Shown in pieces: positions 1 through 9,309 of a stretch of 64,000 bases of DNA (position 1 is its first letter; each line of letters starts with the position of its first letter). A model generated the notes under the pieces. The model was not told the origin of the DNA. It made no database searches and saw only the letters and a list, made by a program, of their open reading frames with translations. Made by a program: the position numbers and the translations under genes. The stretch spans positions 2,480,001 to 2,544,000 of the forward strand of contig NZ_CP171729.1 in NCBI RefSeq assembly GCF_043769475.1, given 5' to 3'. The DNA comes from Allomesorhizobium sp043769475. GTDB taxonomy: Bacteria; Pseudomonadota; Alphaproteobacteria; Rhizobiales; Rhizobiaceae.

Positions 1-753
1 CACGGTCTTGCTTCGCTCGGTGTCGGGCTGGGCGCCATCAGCGGCAGCTATCTTTCGGTGACGGCGGGCCTTTCGGCGACGGCGGTCGTGAGCCTGCTGG
101 TGCATGCGCTCGCCATTCTCGCCGTCGTGCTCGGCACGCCCGACCGCGGCGCGACGCAGCCTGTCGACGCCGGATCGAGTTGGTTCTGGCCCCCAGCCGC
201 GCTCGTTGCCCTGTCATTGGTGCTTGGCGTCTCGATGGCCGGCGAGATGGCCGCCACCATGTTCTCCGCCCAGACGCTCGTCGATCAGGCGCCGGCGCTC
301 GCTGCCTATGCCGGCGCAGGAGCAACCGCCTTCGCGCTGTTCCAGGCCACTGTCCGCCTGGGTGGCGACCGCCTGCGCGCGCTGCTGGGCGACGAGCGGC
401 TGATCCGCGTCTCGCTCGCGGCCGCCTTCCTGGGGTTTGCTGTGATCGCAACCTCCTCCAGCTTCGCGGTCAGCGCGTTCGGCTTTGCCGCCGTGGGTGT
501 CGGCACCGCCTGCATCGTGCCCTGCGGCTTTGCCGCGGCGGCTCGGATGTCGGCGAAGCCGGCGGCAGCGGTGATCAGCATGCTGTCGCTGATCACCGGG
601 CTCGTCCGAATCCCTGCTCCGCTCGCCTACGGCTGGCTTGCCGGGGAGATCGGCTTCGCTCCCGCCTACCTTCTTTACGCCCTGCTCGCCGCCGCGGCGC
701 TTTTCCTGGCGTTTTTTGCAGTCGGCCGGGCCCGCCTTAGGAGTTCCGAATGA
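1..753 (+). CDS. MFS transporter, C-terminal part (cut by window edge)
   Basis: The frame is open from the first base and no start is visible, so only the last 250 or so residues of a polytopic membrane protein are present. Long runs of Ala, Leu, Val, Phe and Gly form about six to seven membrane spans, separated by short basic loops such as RLGGDRLRALLGDERLIR, the pattern of the second half of a major facilitator superfamily carrier. A GTG at 58 is an internal valine rather than a likely start. RidA follows 34 bp downstream on the same strand, then a dimethylglycine dehydrogenase-like gene, so this may be the importer for the amine handled by that set. Substrate cannot be read from the sequence. 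Confidence 0.75.
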   Translation, partial: HGLASLGVGLGAISGSYLSVTAGLSATAVVSLLVHALAILAVVLGTPDRGATQPVDAGSSWFWPPAALVALSLVLGVSMAGEMAATMFSAQTLVDQAPALAAYAGAGATAFALFQATVRLGGDRLRALLGDERLIRVSLAAAFLGFAVIATSSSFAVSAFGFAAVGVGTACIVPCGFAAAARMSAKPAAAVISMLSLITGLVRIPAPLAYGWLAGEIGFAPAYLLYALLAAAALFLAFFAVGRARLRSSE

Positions 754-787
754 AGCATCGTATCGAAGCAAATGACGGGAGAACCTC

Positions 788-1171
788 ATGAAACTCACCC
801 CCATCAACGCGCCCGATGCGCCGCAGCCGCTCGGCGGCTATGTCCAGGCGATGGAAGTTACTGACGCCAAGCGCCTGCTTTTCATCAGCGGCCAGATTCC
901 TCAAGCGACCGACGGCAGCGTGCCTGAACGGTTCGAGGATCAGGCTCGACTGGTGTGGCAGAACGTGATCGCTCAGCTACGGACGGCTGACATGACGCTC
1001 GACAATCTGGTCAAGGTCACGATCTTCCTCTCCGATAGGCAGTACATCCCCGACTACCGCAAAGTCCGGCAGGAAGTGCTTCAGGGCAGGCAGATCGGGT
1101 TGACGACGATCATCACCGGAATCTTCGACGAAAAATGGCTGCTGGAGATCGAAGCCATCGCCGCTGCCTGA
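788..1171 (+). CDS. RidA family protein (YjgF/YER057c/UK114)
   Basis: The 127-residue product has the RidA fold signatures: a Gly-Tyr-Val-Gln segment near residue 17, FISGQIPQ around residues 33-40, the long helix with N-V-I-A-Q-L, VKVTIFLSD near 76-84, and a C-terminal LEIEAIA. RidA enzymes hydrolyse reactive enamines/imines formed by PLP enzymes and amine-oxidising flavoenzymes. The arginine that binds the carboxylate in E. coli RidA (Arg105) is not cleanly alignable here: the segment reads GRQIGLTTII, so the activity may differ from canonical RidA. The gene sits 48 bp upstream of an amine dehydrogenase-like flavoprotein, which fits a role in clearing imine products. The ATG is preceded by GGGAGAAC. 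Confidence 0.88.
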   Translation: MKLTPINAPDAPQPLGGYVQAMEVTDAKRLLFISGQIPQATDGSVPERFEDQARLVWQNVIAQLRTADMTLDNLVKVTIFLSDRQYIPDYRKVRQEVLQGRQIGLTTIITGIFDEKWLLEIEAIAAA

Positions 1172-1218
1172 CGCACCTCATTTCTTGATTCGATTTACGC
1201 ACAAACGGACGCAATTTC

Positions 1219-3798
1219 ATGAAATCCCACGCAAAAGCGGTTGTCATCGGCGGCGGCGTCGTCGGCGCTTCGGTTCTCTTCCATCTGGCCAAGGCCGGCT
1301 GGAAGGACGTCATGCTGATCGAGCGCTCGGAGCTGACCTCCGGCTCGTCCTGGCACGCCGCCGGCGGCTTCCATACGCTGAACGGCGATCCAAACGTCGC
1401 CAAGCTCCAGGCCTATACGGTGCAGCTCTACAAAGAGTTGGAGGAGATCTCCGGCCAGTCCTGCGGCCTGCACCTGACCGGCGGCGTGATGATGGCCGAT
1501 ACGCCCGAGCGCATGGATTTCCTGCGGCTGACCCACGCCAAGGGCCGCTATCTCGGCATGGAGACCGAACTGATCACGCCGTCCGAGGCCAAGGCGATGT
1601 TTCCGCTGATGGACGAGACGAATTTCGTCGGCGCTATGTGGGACCCTGTCGAGGGCCATCTCGACCCATCGGGCACCACCCACGCCTACGCCAAGGCGGC
1701 GAAGAAGCTCGGCGCGGAAATCGTGCTGCGCAACCGCGTCGTAGAACTGACGCAGGAGGTCGACGGCACCTGGAACGTCGTGACCGAACAGGGCACGGTG
1801 AAGGCCGAGCATGTCGTCAATTGCGGCGGCCTGTGGGCGCGCGAGATCGGCCGCATGGTTGGGCTCGAACTGCCCGTGCTCGCCATGGAGCATATGTATC
1901 TTCTGACCGAGGACATGCCGGAGGTCGTCGAGTTCAACAAGTCAACCGGCCGCGAGATGATCGGCGTCATCGACTTCAAGGGCGAGATCTACACCCGCCA
2001 GGAGCGCAACGGCGTACTACTCGGCACCTATGAGAAGGCAGCAACGCCATGGTCGCCGGTGGAGACGCCGTGGAGTTTTGGCCACGAACTGCTGGCGCCG
2101 GACCTCGACCGCATCGCGCCGTCGCTGGAAGTTGGCTTCCGCCATTTCCCGGGCCTCGAGAAGGCCGGCATCAAACAGATCATCAACGGCCCCTTCACCT
2201 TCGCGCCTGACGGCAACCCTCTGGTCGGTCCTGTGCAGGGCCTGACCAATTACTGGACGGCTTGCGCCGTAATGGCTGGCTTCAGCCAGGGCGGCGGCGT
2301 CGGCCTGGCGCTGTCCAACTGGATGGTGCATGGCGATCCCGGCTTCGACGTCTGGGGCATGGATGTCGCCCGCTTCGGCGAATGGGCGACGCTGCGCTAC
2401 ACGAATGCCAAGGTTCGCGAAAACTATTCGCGCCGCTTCTCCATCCGCTTTCCCAACGAGGAATTGCCGGCGGCAAGGCCGGCGCAGACGACGCCGCTCT
2501 ACGACACGATGGTGACCAACAACGCTGTCATGGGCGACAGTTGGGGCCTCGAAACGCCGCTCTGGTTCGCGCCGAAGGGCACGGAACCCAAGGACATCGT
2601 TTCCTTCCATCGCTCCAACGATTTCGAGCACATCGGCAATGAGGTCCGGGCCACCCGCGAGCGCGTCGGCGTCACCGAGATCGCGAATTTCGCGAAATAT
2701 GAAGTCGCCGGGCCGGGTGCCGAGGATTTCCTCAACCGGCTCATGACTAACCGCATGCCGAAAACCGGTCGCCTCGTGCTGACGCCGATGCTCAATGAGT
2801 TCGGCAGGCTGATTGGCGACTTCACCATCGCCAAGGCCGCCGAAGAACGTTTCATGATCTGGGGCTCGTCGGCCGCCCAGAAATACCACATGCGCTGGTT
2901 CGAAAGGCACCTGCCCAAGGACGGATCGGTCCGGCTGCACCGCTTCGATCAGACGCTGGTCGGGCTGTCGATCGCCGGCCCGTGCTCGCGCGATCTGCTG
3001 GCCAAGCTAGTCGATATCGACGTTTCGACGAAAAACTTCCGCTTCATGGATTTCCGCGAGATCGCGGTCGGCGGTGCGCCCAGCATGGTCAACCGCGTCA
3101 CCTATACAGGCGATCTCGGCTATGAGATCTGGATGGCGCCGGCCTATCAGCGCCTGGTCTATGCGGCGATCAAGCAGGCGGGCCAAGAATTCGGCATCGT
3201 CGATTTCGGCATGCGCGCGCTCTTGTCGATGCGGCTCGAGAAGAATTTTCCGACATGGTTCCGCGAGTTGCGGCCGATCTACGGTATCTTCGAAGGTTCG
3301 ATGGATCGCTTCATCAAGCTGGACAAGAACGATTTTATCGGCCGCGAGCAAGCGGCGAAGGAGCAGGCGGAAGGGCCGAAGCTGCGCCGCGTTTCGTTTA
3401 TGGTCGATGCGATCGACGCCGATGTGATGGGCGATGAGCCGATCTGGGCGAAGGCCGGCGCGACGGATTACCGAACGGTCGAAGCCCCGCACGGCTTCGG
3501 CGCGCCGAGGTATGATGTCACCGGCAAAAAGGTCTGTGGCTCGGCGGCGGCTAACGGCAACGATTCATCCGGCATTCGCGGCATCGTCGATGGCGATTGG
3601 CGGGTGGTCGGCTGGGTGACGTCGGGCGGCTATGCGCATTACGTCCAGAAATCGATGGCCCAGGGCTATGTGCCCGCCGCCCTCGCCCAGAACGAGAGCG
3701 AAGGCCTGTTCGAGATCGAGATCCTCGGGCGTCGCCGCCCCGCCCGCATCAACATTGCGCCGCCCTTCGACCCGAGCGGCGAAAAGATGCGGACGTAA
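1219..3798 (+). CDS. Dimethylglycine/sarcosine dehydrogenase-like FAD oxidoreductase with GcvT domain
   Basis: This 859-residue protein has the full two-part layout of dimethylglycine and sarcosine dehydrogenases: an N-terminal DAO-type FAD domain (GGGVVG at residues 11-16, an acidic Glu ending the second strand at about 35, SSWHAAGG at 44-50 carrying the His46 that in the family is covalently linked to FAD), an FAO_M middle domain, and a C-terminal aminomethyltransferase (GcvT) domain from about residue 450, which in the family binds tetrahydrofolate. It would oxidatively demethylate an N-methyl amino acid and hand the one-carbon unit to THF. It follows RidA and precedes an M24 hydrolase by 31 bp, probably one transcript. 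Whether the substrate is dimethylglycine, sarcosine or a related betaine product cannot be told from sequence. Confidence 0.88.
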   Translation: MKSHAKAVVIGGGVVGASVLFHLAKAGWKDVMLIERSELTSGSSWHAAGGFHTLNGDPNVAKLQAYTVQLYKELEEISGQSCGLHLTGGVMMADTPERMDFLRLTHAKGRYLGMETELITPSEAKAMFPLMDETNFVGAMWDPVEGHLDPSGTTHAYAKAAKKLGAEIVLRNRVVELTQEVDGTWNVVTEQGTVKAEHVVNCGGLWAREIGRMVGLELPVLAMEHMYLLTEDMPEVVEFNKSTGREMIGVIDFKGEIYTRQERNGVLLGTYEKAATPWSPVETPWSFGHELLAPDLDRIAPSLEVGFRHFPGLEKAGIKQIINGPFTFAPDGNPLVGPVQGLTNYWTACAVMAGFSQGGGVGLALSNWMVHGDPGFDVWGMDVARFGEWATLRYTNAKVRENYSRRFSIRFPNEELPAARPAQTTPLYDTMVTNNAVMGDSWGLETPLWFAPKGTEPKDIVSFHRSNDFEHIGNEVRATRERVGVTEIANFAKYEVAGPGAEDFLNRLMTNRMPKTGRLVLTPMLNEFGRLIGDFTIAKAAEERFMIWGSSAAQKYHMRWFERHLPKDGSVRLHRFDQTLVGLSIAGPCSRDLLAKLVDIDVSTKNFRFMDFREIAVGGAPSMVNRVTYTGDLGYEIWMAPAYQRLVYAAIKQAGQEFGIVDFGMRALLSMRLEKNFPTWFRELRPIYGIFEGSMDRFIKLDKNDFIGREQAAKEQAEGPKLRRVSFMVDAIDADVMGDEPIWAKAGATDYRTVEAPHGFGAPRYDVTGKKVCGSAAANGNDSSGIRGIVDGDWRVVGWVTSGGYAHYVQKSMAQGYVPAALAQNESEGLFEIEILGRRRPARINIAPPFDPSGEKMRT

Positions 3799-3829
3799 AG
3801 CGCGTTACCCCTCACAAGGTCCGGGCGAC

Positions 3830-5185
3830 ATGGAAAATACTCCCCAAAGCACCTTCGGCCGCCACCGCAAGATCATGCCGTTCGATGCGGCAGCGCTCGA
3901 TGTGTTGCAGACGCAATCCCGGCAAAAAGCCGCCTCCCTGAACCAGCATATTCTCGGCTATGGCGCGCTGGCCGAAACGGAATGGGCGGCGGCTGGCATA
4001 CCAGCCCCCGATCTGCCGGCCATGCGAAAATACCGCCTGGAGCGTATCCGCGCCGAGTTACGACGGCGCGACTATGCAGGCGTCCTGCTCTATGATCCGA
4101 TCAATATCCGCTACGTCACCGACGCGACAAACATGCAGGTCTGGGTGACGCACAACGCCACCCGTTATTGTTTCGTCGCCACGGATGGCCCGATCATCCT
4201 CTTCGACTATCATCATTGCGAGCATCTTTCCGATCACGCGGGCGTGGTGGACGAGGTTCGGCCCGCCGTCTCCTGGATCTATTTCTATGGTGGCGAGCTC
4301 GTGCCCAGACGCGTTGAACGCTGGGCATTGGGGATCGTCGACCTTTTGGCCGAGCACGGCGGCGGCAACCGGCGGCTTGCGGTCGACCACATCGACGCCG
4401 AACCGGTGGCGGAACTCGCGCAGCATGGCATATCCGTGCACAATGGCGAGCAGATCATGGAACGCGCCCGCATGATCAAATCGCCGGACGAGCTTTTGGG
4501 CATGCGCCGCTCGATCGCCGCCTGCGAGGCCGCAATGGCTGAAATGGAGTCCGCGCTGAAGCCGGGAATCTCCGAAAACGAGTTATGGGCGGAACTGCAT
4601 CGCGGCAACATCGTGCGCGGCGGCGAGTGGATCGAAACTCGGCTTCTGTCGTCCGGCCCGCGCACCAACCCGTGGTTCCAGGAGTGCTCGTCGCGCATTA
4701 TCGAGGAGGGAGATTTCGTGTCATTCGACACTGATCTTATCGGTCCCTACGGATTTTGCGCCGACATCTCGCGCACCTGGCTCTGTGGCGACGGTGCTCC
4801 GTCCGACGAGCAGCGGGACCTCTATGCCATCGCGGCGGAGCAGATCGCCTTCAACCGCGAACTGCTGAGGCCGGGCGTGACGTTGAAGGAACTGTCCGAC
4901 ACCGCGCGGCATCCGCCCGAGGACTGCATGCCAAACCGCTATGGCTCGCTCTATCATGGCGTCGGCTTGGCGGACGAGTATCCAGGTGTCCCACACCGCG
5001 TCGACTGGAAGGAGGACACGCCCGACGACGTTCTTCTGCCGGGCATGGTTCTGTGCGTCGAAAGCTATACCGGCCGGCTCGGCGGGCGCGAGGGCGTGAA
5101 GATCGAGGAGCAGGTGCTGATCACCGAAACCGGACCCGAGCAGCTTTCGAGCTATCCGCTCGATGCAAGGCTGCTCGGACGCTGA
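3830..5185 (+). CDS. M24-family metallohydrolase, DddP-like (candidate DMSP lyase)
   Basis: The product from ATG 3830 is 451 residues, with an N-terminal creatinase-type domain and a C-terminal pita-bread M24 domain. Candidate metal ligands are Asp300, Asp302, Asp312, His376, Glu411 and Glu426. The spacing (2, 10, 64, 35, 15) equals that recalled for the di-iron site of the DMSP lyase DddP of Ruegeria (Asp295, Asp297, Asp307, His371, Glu406, Glu421), and Asp382 lies where its catalytic Asp377 would be, in YHGVGLADEYP. Aminopeptidase P and methionine aminopeptidase have a longer Glu-Glu spacing, so a plain Xaa-Pro peptidase is less likely. Ectoine hydrolase (DoeA) is also M24 and remains possible. 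The frame is open upstream inside the preceding gene; ATG 3830 was chosen because it follows that gene's stop. Confidence 0.75.
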   Translation: MENTPQSTFGRHRKIMPFDAAALDVLQTQSRQKAASLNQHILGYGALAETEWAAAGIPAPDLPAMRKYRLERIRAELRRRDYAGVLLYDPINIRYVTDATNMQVWVTHNATRYCFVATDGPIILFDYHHCEHLSDHAGVVDEVRPAVSWIYFYGGELVPRRVERWALGIVDLLAEHGGGNRRLAVDHIDAEPVAELAQHGISVHNGEQIMERARMIKSPDELLGMRRSIAACEAAMAEMESALKPGISENELWAELHRGNIVRGGEWIETRLLSSGPRTNPWFQECSSRIIEEGDFVSFDTDLIGPYGFCADISRTWLCGDGAPSDEQRDLYAIAAEQIAFNRELLRPGVTLKELSDTARHPPEDCMPNRYGSLYHGVGLADEYPGVPHRVDWKEDTPDDVLLPGMVLCVESYTGRLGGREGVKIEEQVLITETGPEQLSSYPLDARLLGR

Positions 5186-5188
5186 CGG

Positions 5189-6154
5189 TTACCCCGCCTT
5201 CTGGGTGGCAACCTTGGCCTCGGCCTCTTCGTCGCTCATCCGCGAAAAATAACTCGCGACCAGCGCGCCCGAGACATTGTGCCAGACGCTGAAAACCGCG
5301 CTCGGCACCGCCGCCAGCGGCGAGAAATGCGCGTTGGCCAGTGCCGCGCCCAGGCCGCTGTTCTGCATGCCGACTTCGATGCTGATGGCCTTGCGCTTGG
5401 CCAGCGAGAGGCCGGCAAACCGAGCGGCGAAATAGCCGAGCAGCAGGCCAAACCCGTTGTGCAGGACCACGACGGCGAAAATCAGCAGGCCGGACTGGCT
5501 GATGGCGGCCTTGTTGACGGCGACAACGGCGGCGACAATCAGCACGATGCCGACCACGCTGACCAGCGGCAACGCGGGAATCGCTGCTTTCACGACGCCC
5601 GGCACGATCTTCTGCAGTATGAAGCCGAGCGCCAGCGGAACCAGTATGACCTTCACGATGCTCAGGAACATGCTCATTGCGTCCACGGGGAGATATTGGT
5701 TGGCAAAGAACCACACCAGGAACGGCGTGACGATAGGCGCAAGCAGCGTCGTCACGCTGGTGCATGCAACGCTCAGCGCCACGTCGCCCTTGCTGAGATA
5801 GGTCATGACGTTGCTGGCCGTACCGCCGGGGCAGCAGCCGACGAGGATCACGCCGGCGGCGACTTCCGGCGACATCGGGATTACCCGTGTCAGCAGCACC
5901 GCCGGAAGCGGCATGACGATGAATTGCGACAGAACGCCGACCGCCACATCGAAGGGCCGGCGCGCCACTTCAGCGAAATCCTTGGCCGAGATCGTCAGGC
6001 CCATGCCGAACATGATGATGCCGAGCAGCACAACGATCCAGGGCGCAAAGACGCTGAAGGTCACCGGCAGCACGAAGCCGAGCAGGGCGAACAAGATGAC
6101 CCAGACGGCGAAGCTGCGGCCGACAAAGTTCGAGAACGCGGCAATGGTTTTCAC
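5189..6154 (-). CDS. Bile acid:sodium symporter family (BASS) protein
   Basis: A 321-residue protein with eight to ten hydrophobic spans and the BASS hallmark segments: FGMGLTIS in an early helix, GVILVGCCPGGTASNVMTYL (the conserved CPGG..SN element of the sodium site), and a late EVGMQNSGLGAALA. Members take up organic anions with sodium. The start is taken as the GTG at 6154 because AGGAAGT lies seven bases upstream; a longer frame reaches 6247 but adds a charged, unlikely N-terminus. It converges on the DddP-like gene, ending only 3 bp after it, so the two do not share a transcript. Substrate is unknown. Confidence 0.88.
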   Translation of the reverse strand: MKTIAAFSNFVGRSFAVWVILFALLGFVLPVTFSVFAPWIVVLLGIIMFGMGLTISAKDFAEVARRPFDVAVGVLSQFIVMPLPAVLLTRVIPMSPEVAAGVILVGCCPGGTASNVMTYLSKGDVALSVACTSVTTLLAPIVTPFLVWFFANQYLPVDAMSMFLSIVKVILVPLALGFILQKIVPGVVKAAIPALPLVSVVGIVLIVAAVVAVNKAAISQSGLLIFAVVVLHNGFGLLLGYFAARFAGLSLAKRKAISIEVGMQNSGLGAALANAHFSPLAAVPSAVFSVWHNVSGALVASYFSRMSDEEAEAKVATQKAG

Positions 6155-6364
6155 AATCGGACTTCCTTGAGATTTTCGGGGGAACGTCTCGCGCGAGACA
6201 GAAAGTTGCGCGCTTTTCCCGCCAAACCGACGAATTGGCAACCCCAAAGCGGCTGATGAGACATTCTATGCCAAATGGAGACGAGCCGCTGGCGCAGCCG
6301 AAACGTCCCGCAGGCAGGCTTGGCAAGCAACGGTTTCTGGCGTGGCCCGAAGTATATCGGCGGC

Positions 6365-7141
6365 TCAGGCCCGAAGTGGGATGACCGGCGCGGTGCGCGA
6401 GGCAATATAGGGCAGGCCCTTACGTCGCTTTGTCCAGCCGACAACCTGAACGTCGCGTGCCGCCGGCTCGAAACGCTGAGCCAGCGCCCAGCTCCGGCAA
6501 TCGATCGCGCAGATATCGGCGCGGCCTTCGGCAACGGCGACGACCGAGGCCCGATGGCCGCCGGTTTCGATGTGTTCGGAAAAGATTCCGAGATTTTGGC
6601 CCATCGCCTCCAGATCGCGCATCAAGGCTATGATGCCCGACATGGAGTCCGTGCTGTTGAAGGCGAAGCGCCTGTTGCGCAGGAGATCGAGTGGAATGAG
6701 AGAGCGCCCGCCGGCCGGAGACGGCATGTGCTTCTGCCCTTCATCGCGCCGCATCAAGATCGCGCTTGAATAAAACTCGCCCTGCCCGCCTTCGAACCCG
6801 TCATAGCTCGGCTGGCCGATCACCTGCACATGCCGTGACAGCCCCTGCTCCATCGGTCCCCAGCAGGTCTGGGCCAATAGCAGCTTCGGGTGCAGCCAGA
6901 CGGCGGGGAAGTCGAGTTCATCGGGCGGCAGGCTTGCCGGATCCGGCGCGAGGATTTCGCCATCCGCCCCGCACAGGCCGCCTGGCACGGTGGGCATATC
7001 GGCGTTCCGCCGAACCAGCCTTTCCGGCGCGTCCAAGCCTGCGGCGCGAAAAGCCTCGCGCAGCCGCGCCCATTCGGCATCAGTTTCGGCCCGGCTTTCG
7101 GGCCAGTCATACATCGGGAGGGCCGCGATGAATTCGCTCAT
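6365..7141 (-). CDS. PhnD/SsuA-type periplasmic substrate-binding-like protein
   Basis: The predicted 258-residue protein resembles the phosphonate/phosphate-type binding proteins of family PF12974: LLLAQTCWGPM, a Y-S-S-A segment, FNSTDSMSGI near the middle (typical FN..DS.SG for ligand loops), HIETGGHRASV, and AEGRADICAIDC. No secretion signal is visible at the chosen start (MSEFIAALPMYDWP), so it may be cytoplasmic or the signal may be lost; such orphan PhnD-like proteins without partner transporter genes are common in rhizobia. The start at 7141 avoids overlap with the desaturase that ends 46 bp upstream on the same strand. No permease or ATPase gene is adjacent, and the ligand cannot be assigned. 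Confidence 0.7.
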   Translation of the reverse strand: MSEFIAALPMYDWPESRAETDAEWARLREAFRAAGLDAPERLVRRNADMPTVPGGLCGADGEILAPDPASLPPDELDFPAVWLHPKLLLAQTCWGPMEQGLSRHVQVIGQPSYDGFEGGQGEFYSSAILMRRDEGQKHMPSPAGGRSLIPLDLLRNRRFAFNSTDSMSGIIALMRDLEAMGQNLGIFSEHIETGGHRASVVAVAEGRADICAIDCRSWALAQRFEPAARDVQVVGWTKRRKGLPYIASRTAPVIPLRA

Positions 7142-7187
7142 GCGCGCATATCGACTGCTGTATTGGGAAGACGCAAGTACTGGCTGC

Positions 7188-8201
7188 TCATTCCTTCGGC
7201 GGCTCGGCCGGCACGGGAACGGAGCCAAGGCCATGCACGGAGCGGCCACGAACGCGCGGCTTGAAGGCGCGACCGGCTTCCGGCGCGCGGCGCAGCACCG
7301 GATGGACCACCGGCTCCTTGGCGCGGAATGCGAACTCCTTCATCAGCGCCAGATAGTTCGGGAACACATAGCCCCTGTTCATCGCAATCCATTCGTCGCG
7401 GCGCTCGGCAAACAGCTGCGGCAGGCGATACCATGCCACCGTCGGGCTTTTGTGGTGGACGAGATGCAAATTGTTGTTGAGGAACAGAAAAGCGAGCGGC
7501 GATTTTTCGACGATGATCGTGCGCCCGTCCGGCCGTTCCGACCATTGATGCTCGGCGAAGGTGCGCATCGATATGAAGGACTGCCCGAGCCAGACCGGAA
7601 CCAGTATGTAGAGCCAGAGCGGGATGGCGAAGACGAACACGATGATCGGCAGCACGATCGCCAGGCCTGCGGCGTGCAGCAGCCACGCCTTGCGCACTGC
7701 ACGGTCGCCCTCCGCGATCAGCTTCGCTTCGGCGAGCAGGAAGCCGGCCGTGCCGAGCACGGGGCCGAGCACGAACCGCCCCATCATGGTGTTGTTGACG
7801 GCGAGCAGCGTCTTCAGCGCGGCGGGCAGATCGTCGTGCTGCCAGAAGGCGCGGTAATAGCTTTCCGGATCGTCGAATGGATCGGTCAGGCTCTCGTCCG
7901 CGTGGTGACGCAGATGCAGTGCCCGGAAACGCCGGAACGGATAGACCAGCCCGATCGGCAGGCCGACCAGCGCTTCGTTGATCCAGAGTTTTCGGGTCGG
8001 GTGGCCGTGCGCGGCTTCATGCATCAAGGACGACTGCATTGCCAGAAGCACACCAAGCACCAAAAGGGAGACGACTGGATAGGCCGGCCACAAGAAGAAC
8101 GCCGCCCCCGCCCAGGAGGCATAGGTTGCAGCGATCAGCCCCACCGTCGGCCATTCAATGGCCGGCGCCCCGCTTCGCCGCTTGCCCGCAATTCTCGTCA
8201 T
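7188..8201 (-). CDS. Membrane fatty acid desaturase family protein
   Basis: The 337-residue product carries the three histidine boxes of membrane di-iron desaturases/hydroxylases: HEAAHGH (HxxxH) in the first third, HLRHH (HxxHH), and HLVHH (HxxHH) in the last third, between four hydrophobic spans. The family introduces a double bond or hydroxyl into acyl or related hydrophobic chains using O2. The ATG at 8201 starts MTRIAGKRR; a longer in-frame start at 8234 is possible. The gene is followed at 46 bp by the PhnD-like gene, so they may be co-transcribed. It is read divergently from the XRE regulator, with a shared upstream region of about 220 bp. The exact acyl substrate cannot be inferred. 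Confidence 0.88.
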   Translation of the reverse strand: MTRIAGKRRSGAPAIEWPTVGLIAATYASWAGAAFFLWPAYPVVSLLVLGVLLAMQSSLMHEAAHGHPTRKLWINEALVGLPIGLVYPFRRFRALHLRHHADESLTDPFDDPESYYRAFWQHDDLPAALKTLLAVNNTMMGRFVLGPVLGTAGFLLAEAKLIAEGDRAVRKAWLLHAAGLAIVLPIIVFVFAIPLWLYILVPVWLGQSFISMRTFAEHQWSERPDGRTIIVEKSPLAFLFLNNNLHLVHHKSPTVAWYRLPQLFAERRDEWIAMNRGYVFPNYLALMKEFAFRAKEPVVHPVLRRAPEAGRAFKPRVRGRSVHGLGSVPVPAEPPKE

Positions 8202-8422
8202 GCCTCGGCCACCGCCCCAGTCGCCGGAGTGCAAATCACTCCTGACATGATGTTGTCAGCAGCGCCGGCTAACTTCAACGAGACAATGCGCACAGTGTGT
8301 TGATATTGCGCACCTTGAACAGCAGATGTTATGTTTAGTCACCAAAATGGTGGATTTTGATTTCGCGTGGCGCGCCATCCTGCCGCTGCGTAAGGAAAAT
8401 TTAACCCGATCGGGAGGTGAAA

Positions 8423-9274
8423 TTGGATAAGCGCGATTTGTCAGGAGTGTTTCGCGAGCGCCTCAAGATCCTTCTGCAGCGCGCGGGGGTCAATCAGTCC
8501 GCTTTCGCTGAATCGGTGGGCATAGACCGCTCGGCGCTGTCGCAACTGCTGTCCGGCGCCACCACCCGCCTGCCCCGCGCCGAGACGCTGCTGACGATCG
8601 CGGCCGAGCATCGCGTCTCGCTCGACTGGCTGATGGGTCTCAGCCAGGACGAAGCGCTCACCGGCGAAATCCGCGCCAGCCTCGAAATCGAGGAGGCCTA
8701 TGGCGGCTTCGACCGGACCTTGCTGGCAAAATGGCATGGCGAGGCCGCGGGCACCAAGATCCGCTATGTGCCGGCCGGCATCCCCGACCTCCTGCGCACC
8801 GAGGCGTTGATCGACTACGAGTCGGACATTTCCAACAGGAGCCGCGAGGCGCAAGCCGGCGAGACGCAATACCGCATCGATTACAACCGCCGGCCAGAGA
8901 CCGACATGGAGGTCTGCATGCCGCGCCACACACTGGAGATCTTCGCCCGGGGGCTCGGCGTGTGGGACGGATTTCCCGAGGCGGCGAGGCGCGAACAGCT
9001 GGAGCACATGGCGACGCTGCTCGACGATCTCTATCCGACCTTCCGGCTGTTTCTCTATGACGGCCGGATGCGCTATTCCGTGCCTTATACGATTTTCGGG
9101 CCCTACCGCGCCGCGATCTATGCCGGGGACATGTATCTGGTGCTGAACGCCACGCAGCCGATCCGGGCGCTGACCCGGCATTTCGACGACTTGATCCGCG
9201 CCGCCGAAATCAATGCGCATGAGGCGGCTGCATTCGCCAGAACTCTGGCGAAAACCGGCGCGGTGGCGAGATAG
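8423..9274 (+). CDS. XRE-family helix-turn-helix transcriptional regulator
   Basis: The N-terminal 65 or so residues are a Cro/CI-type HTH: LKILLQRAGVNQSAFAESVGIDRSALSQLLSG, then LPRAETLLTIAAEHRVSLDWLMG. The rest (about 200 residues) has no motif I recognise but contains several aromatic-rich strands (YPTFRLFLYDGRMRYSVPYTIFGPYRAAIYAG) suggesting a ligand or effector domain. The start is taken as TTG 8423, because GGGAGG at 8412-8416 has correct spacing to it; the GTG at 8417 lies inside that ribosome binding site. The gene faces away from the desaturase and is followed by the homocysteine methyltransferase gene about 90 bp downstream. It could regulate either neighbour, but nothing in the sequence proves this. 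Confidence 0.85.
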   Translation: MDKRDLSGVFRERLKILLQRAGVNQSAFAESVGIDRSALSQLLSGATTRLPRAETLLTIAAEHRVSLDWLMGLSQDEALTGEIRASLEIEEAYGGFDRTLLAKWHGEAAGTKIRYVPAGIPDLLRTEALIDYESDISNRSREAQAGETQYRIDYNRRPETDMEVCMPRHTLEIFARGLGVWDGFPEAARREQLEHMATLLDDLYPTFRLFLYDGRMRYSVPYTIFGPYRAAIYAGDMYLVLNATQPIRALTRHFDDLIRAAEINAHEAAAFARTLAKTGAVAR

Positions 9275-9309
9275 TGAATGCGCTTCGGCGGCGCCTTGTC
9301 CATTGACTA

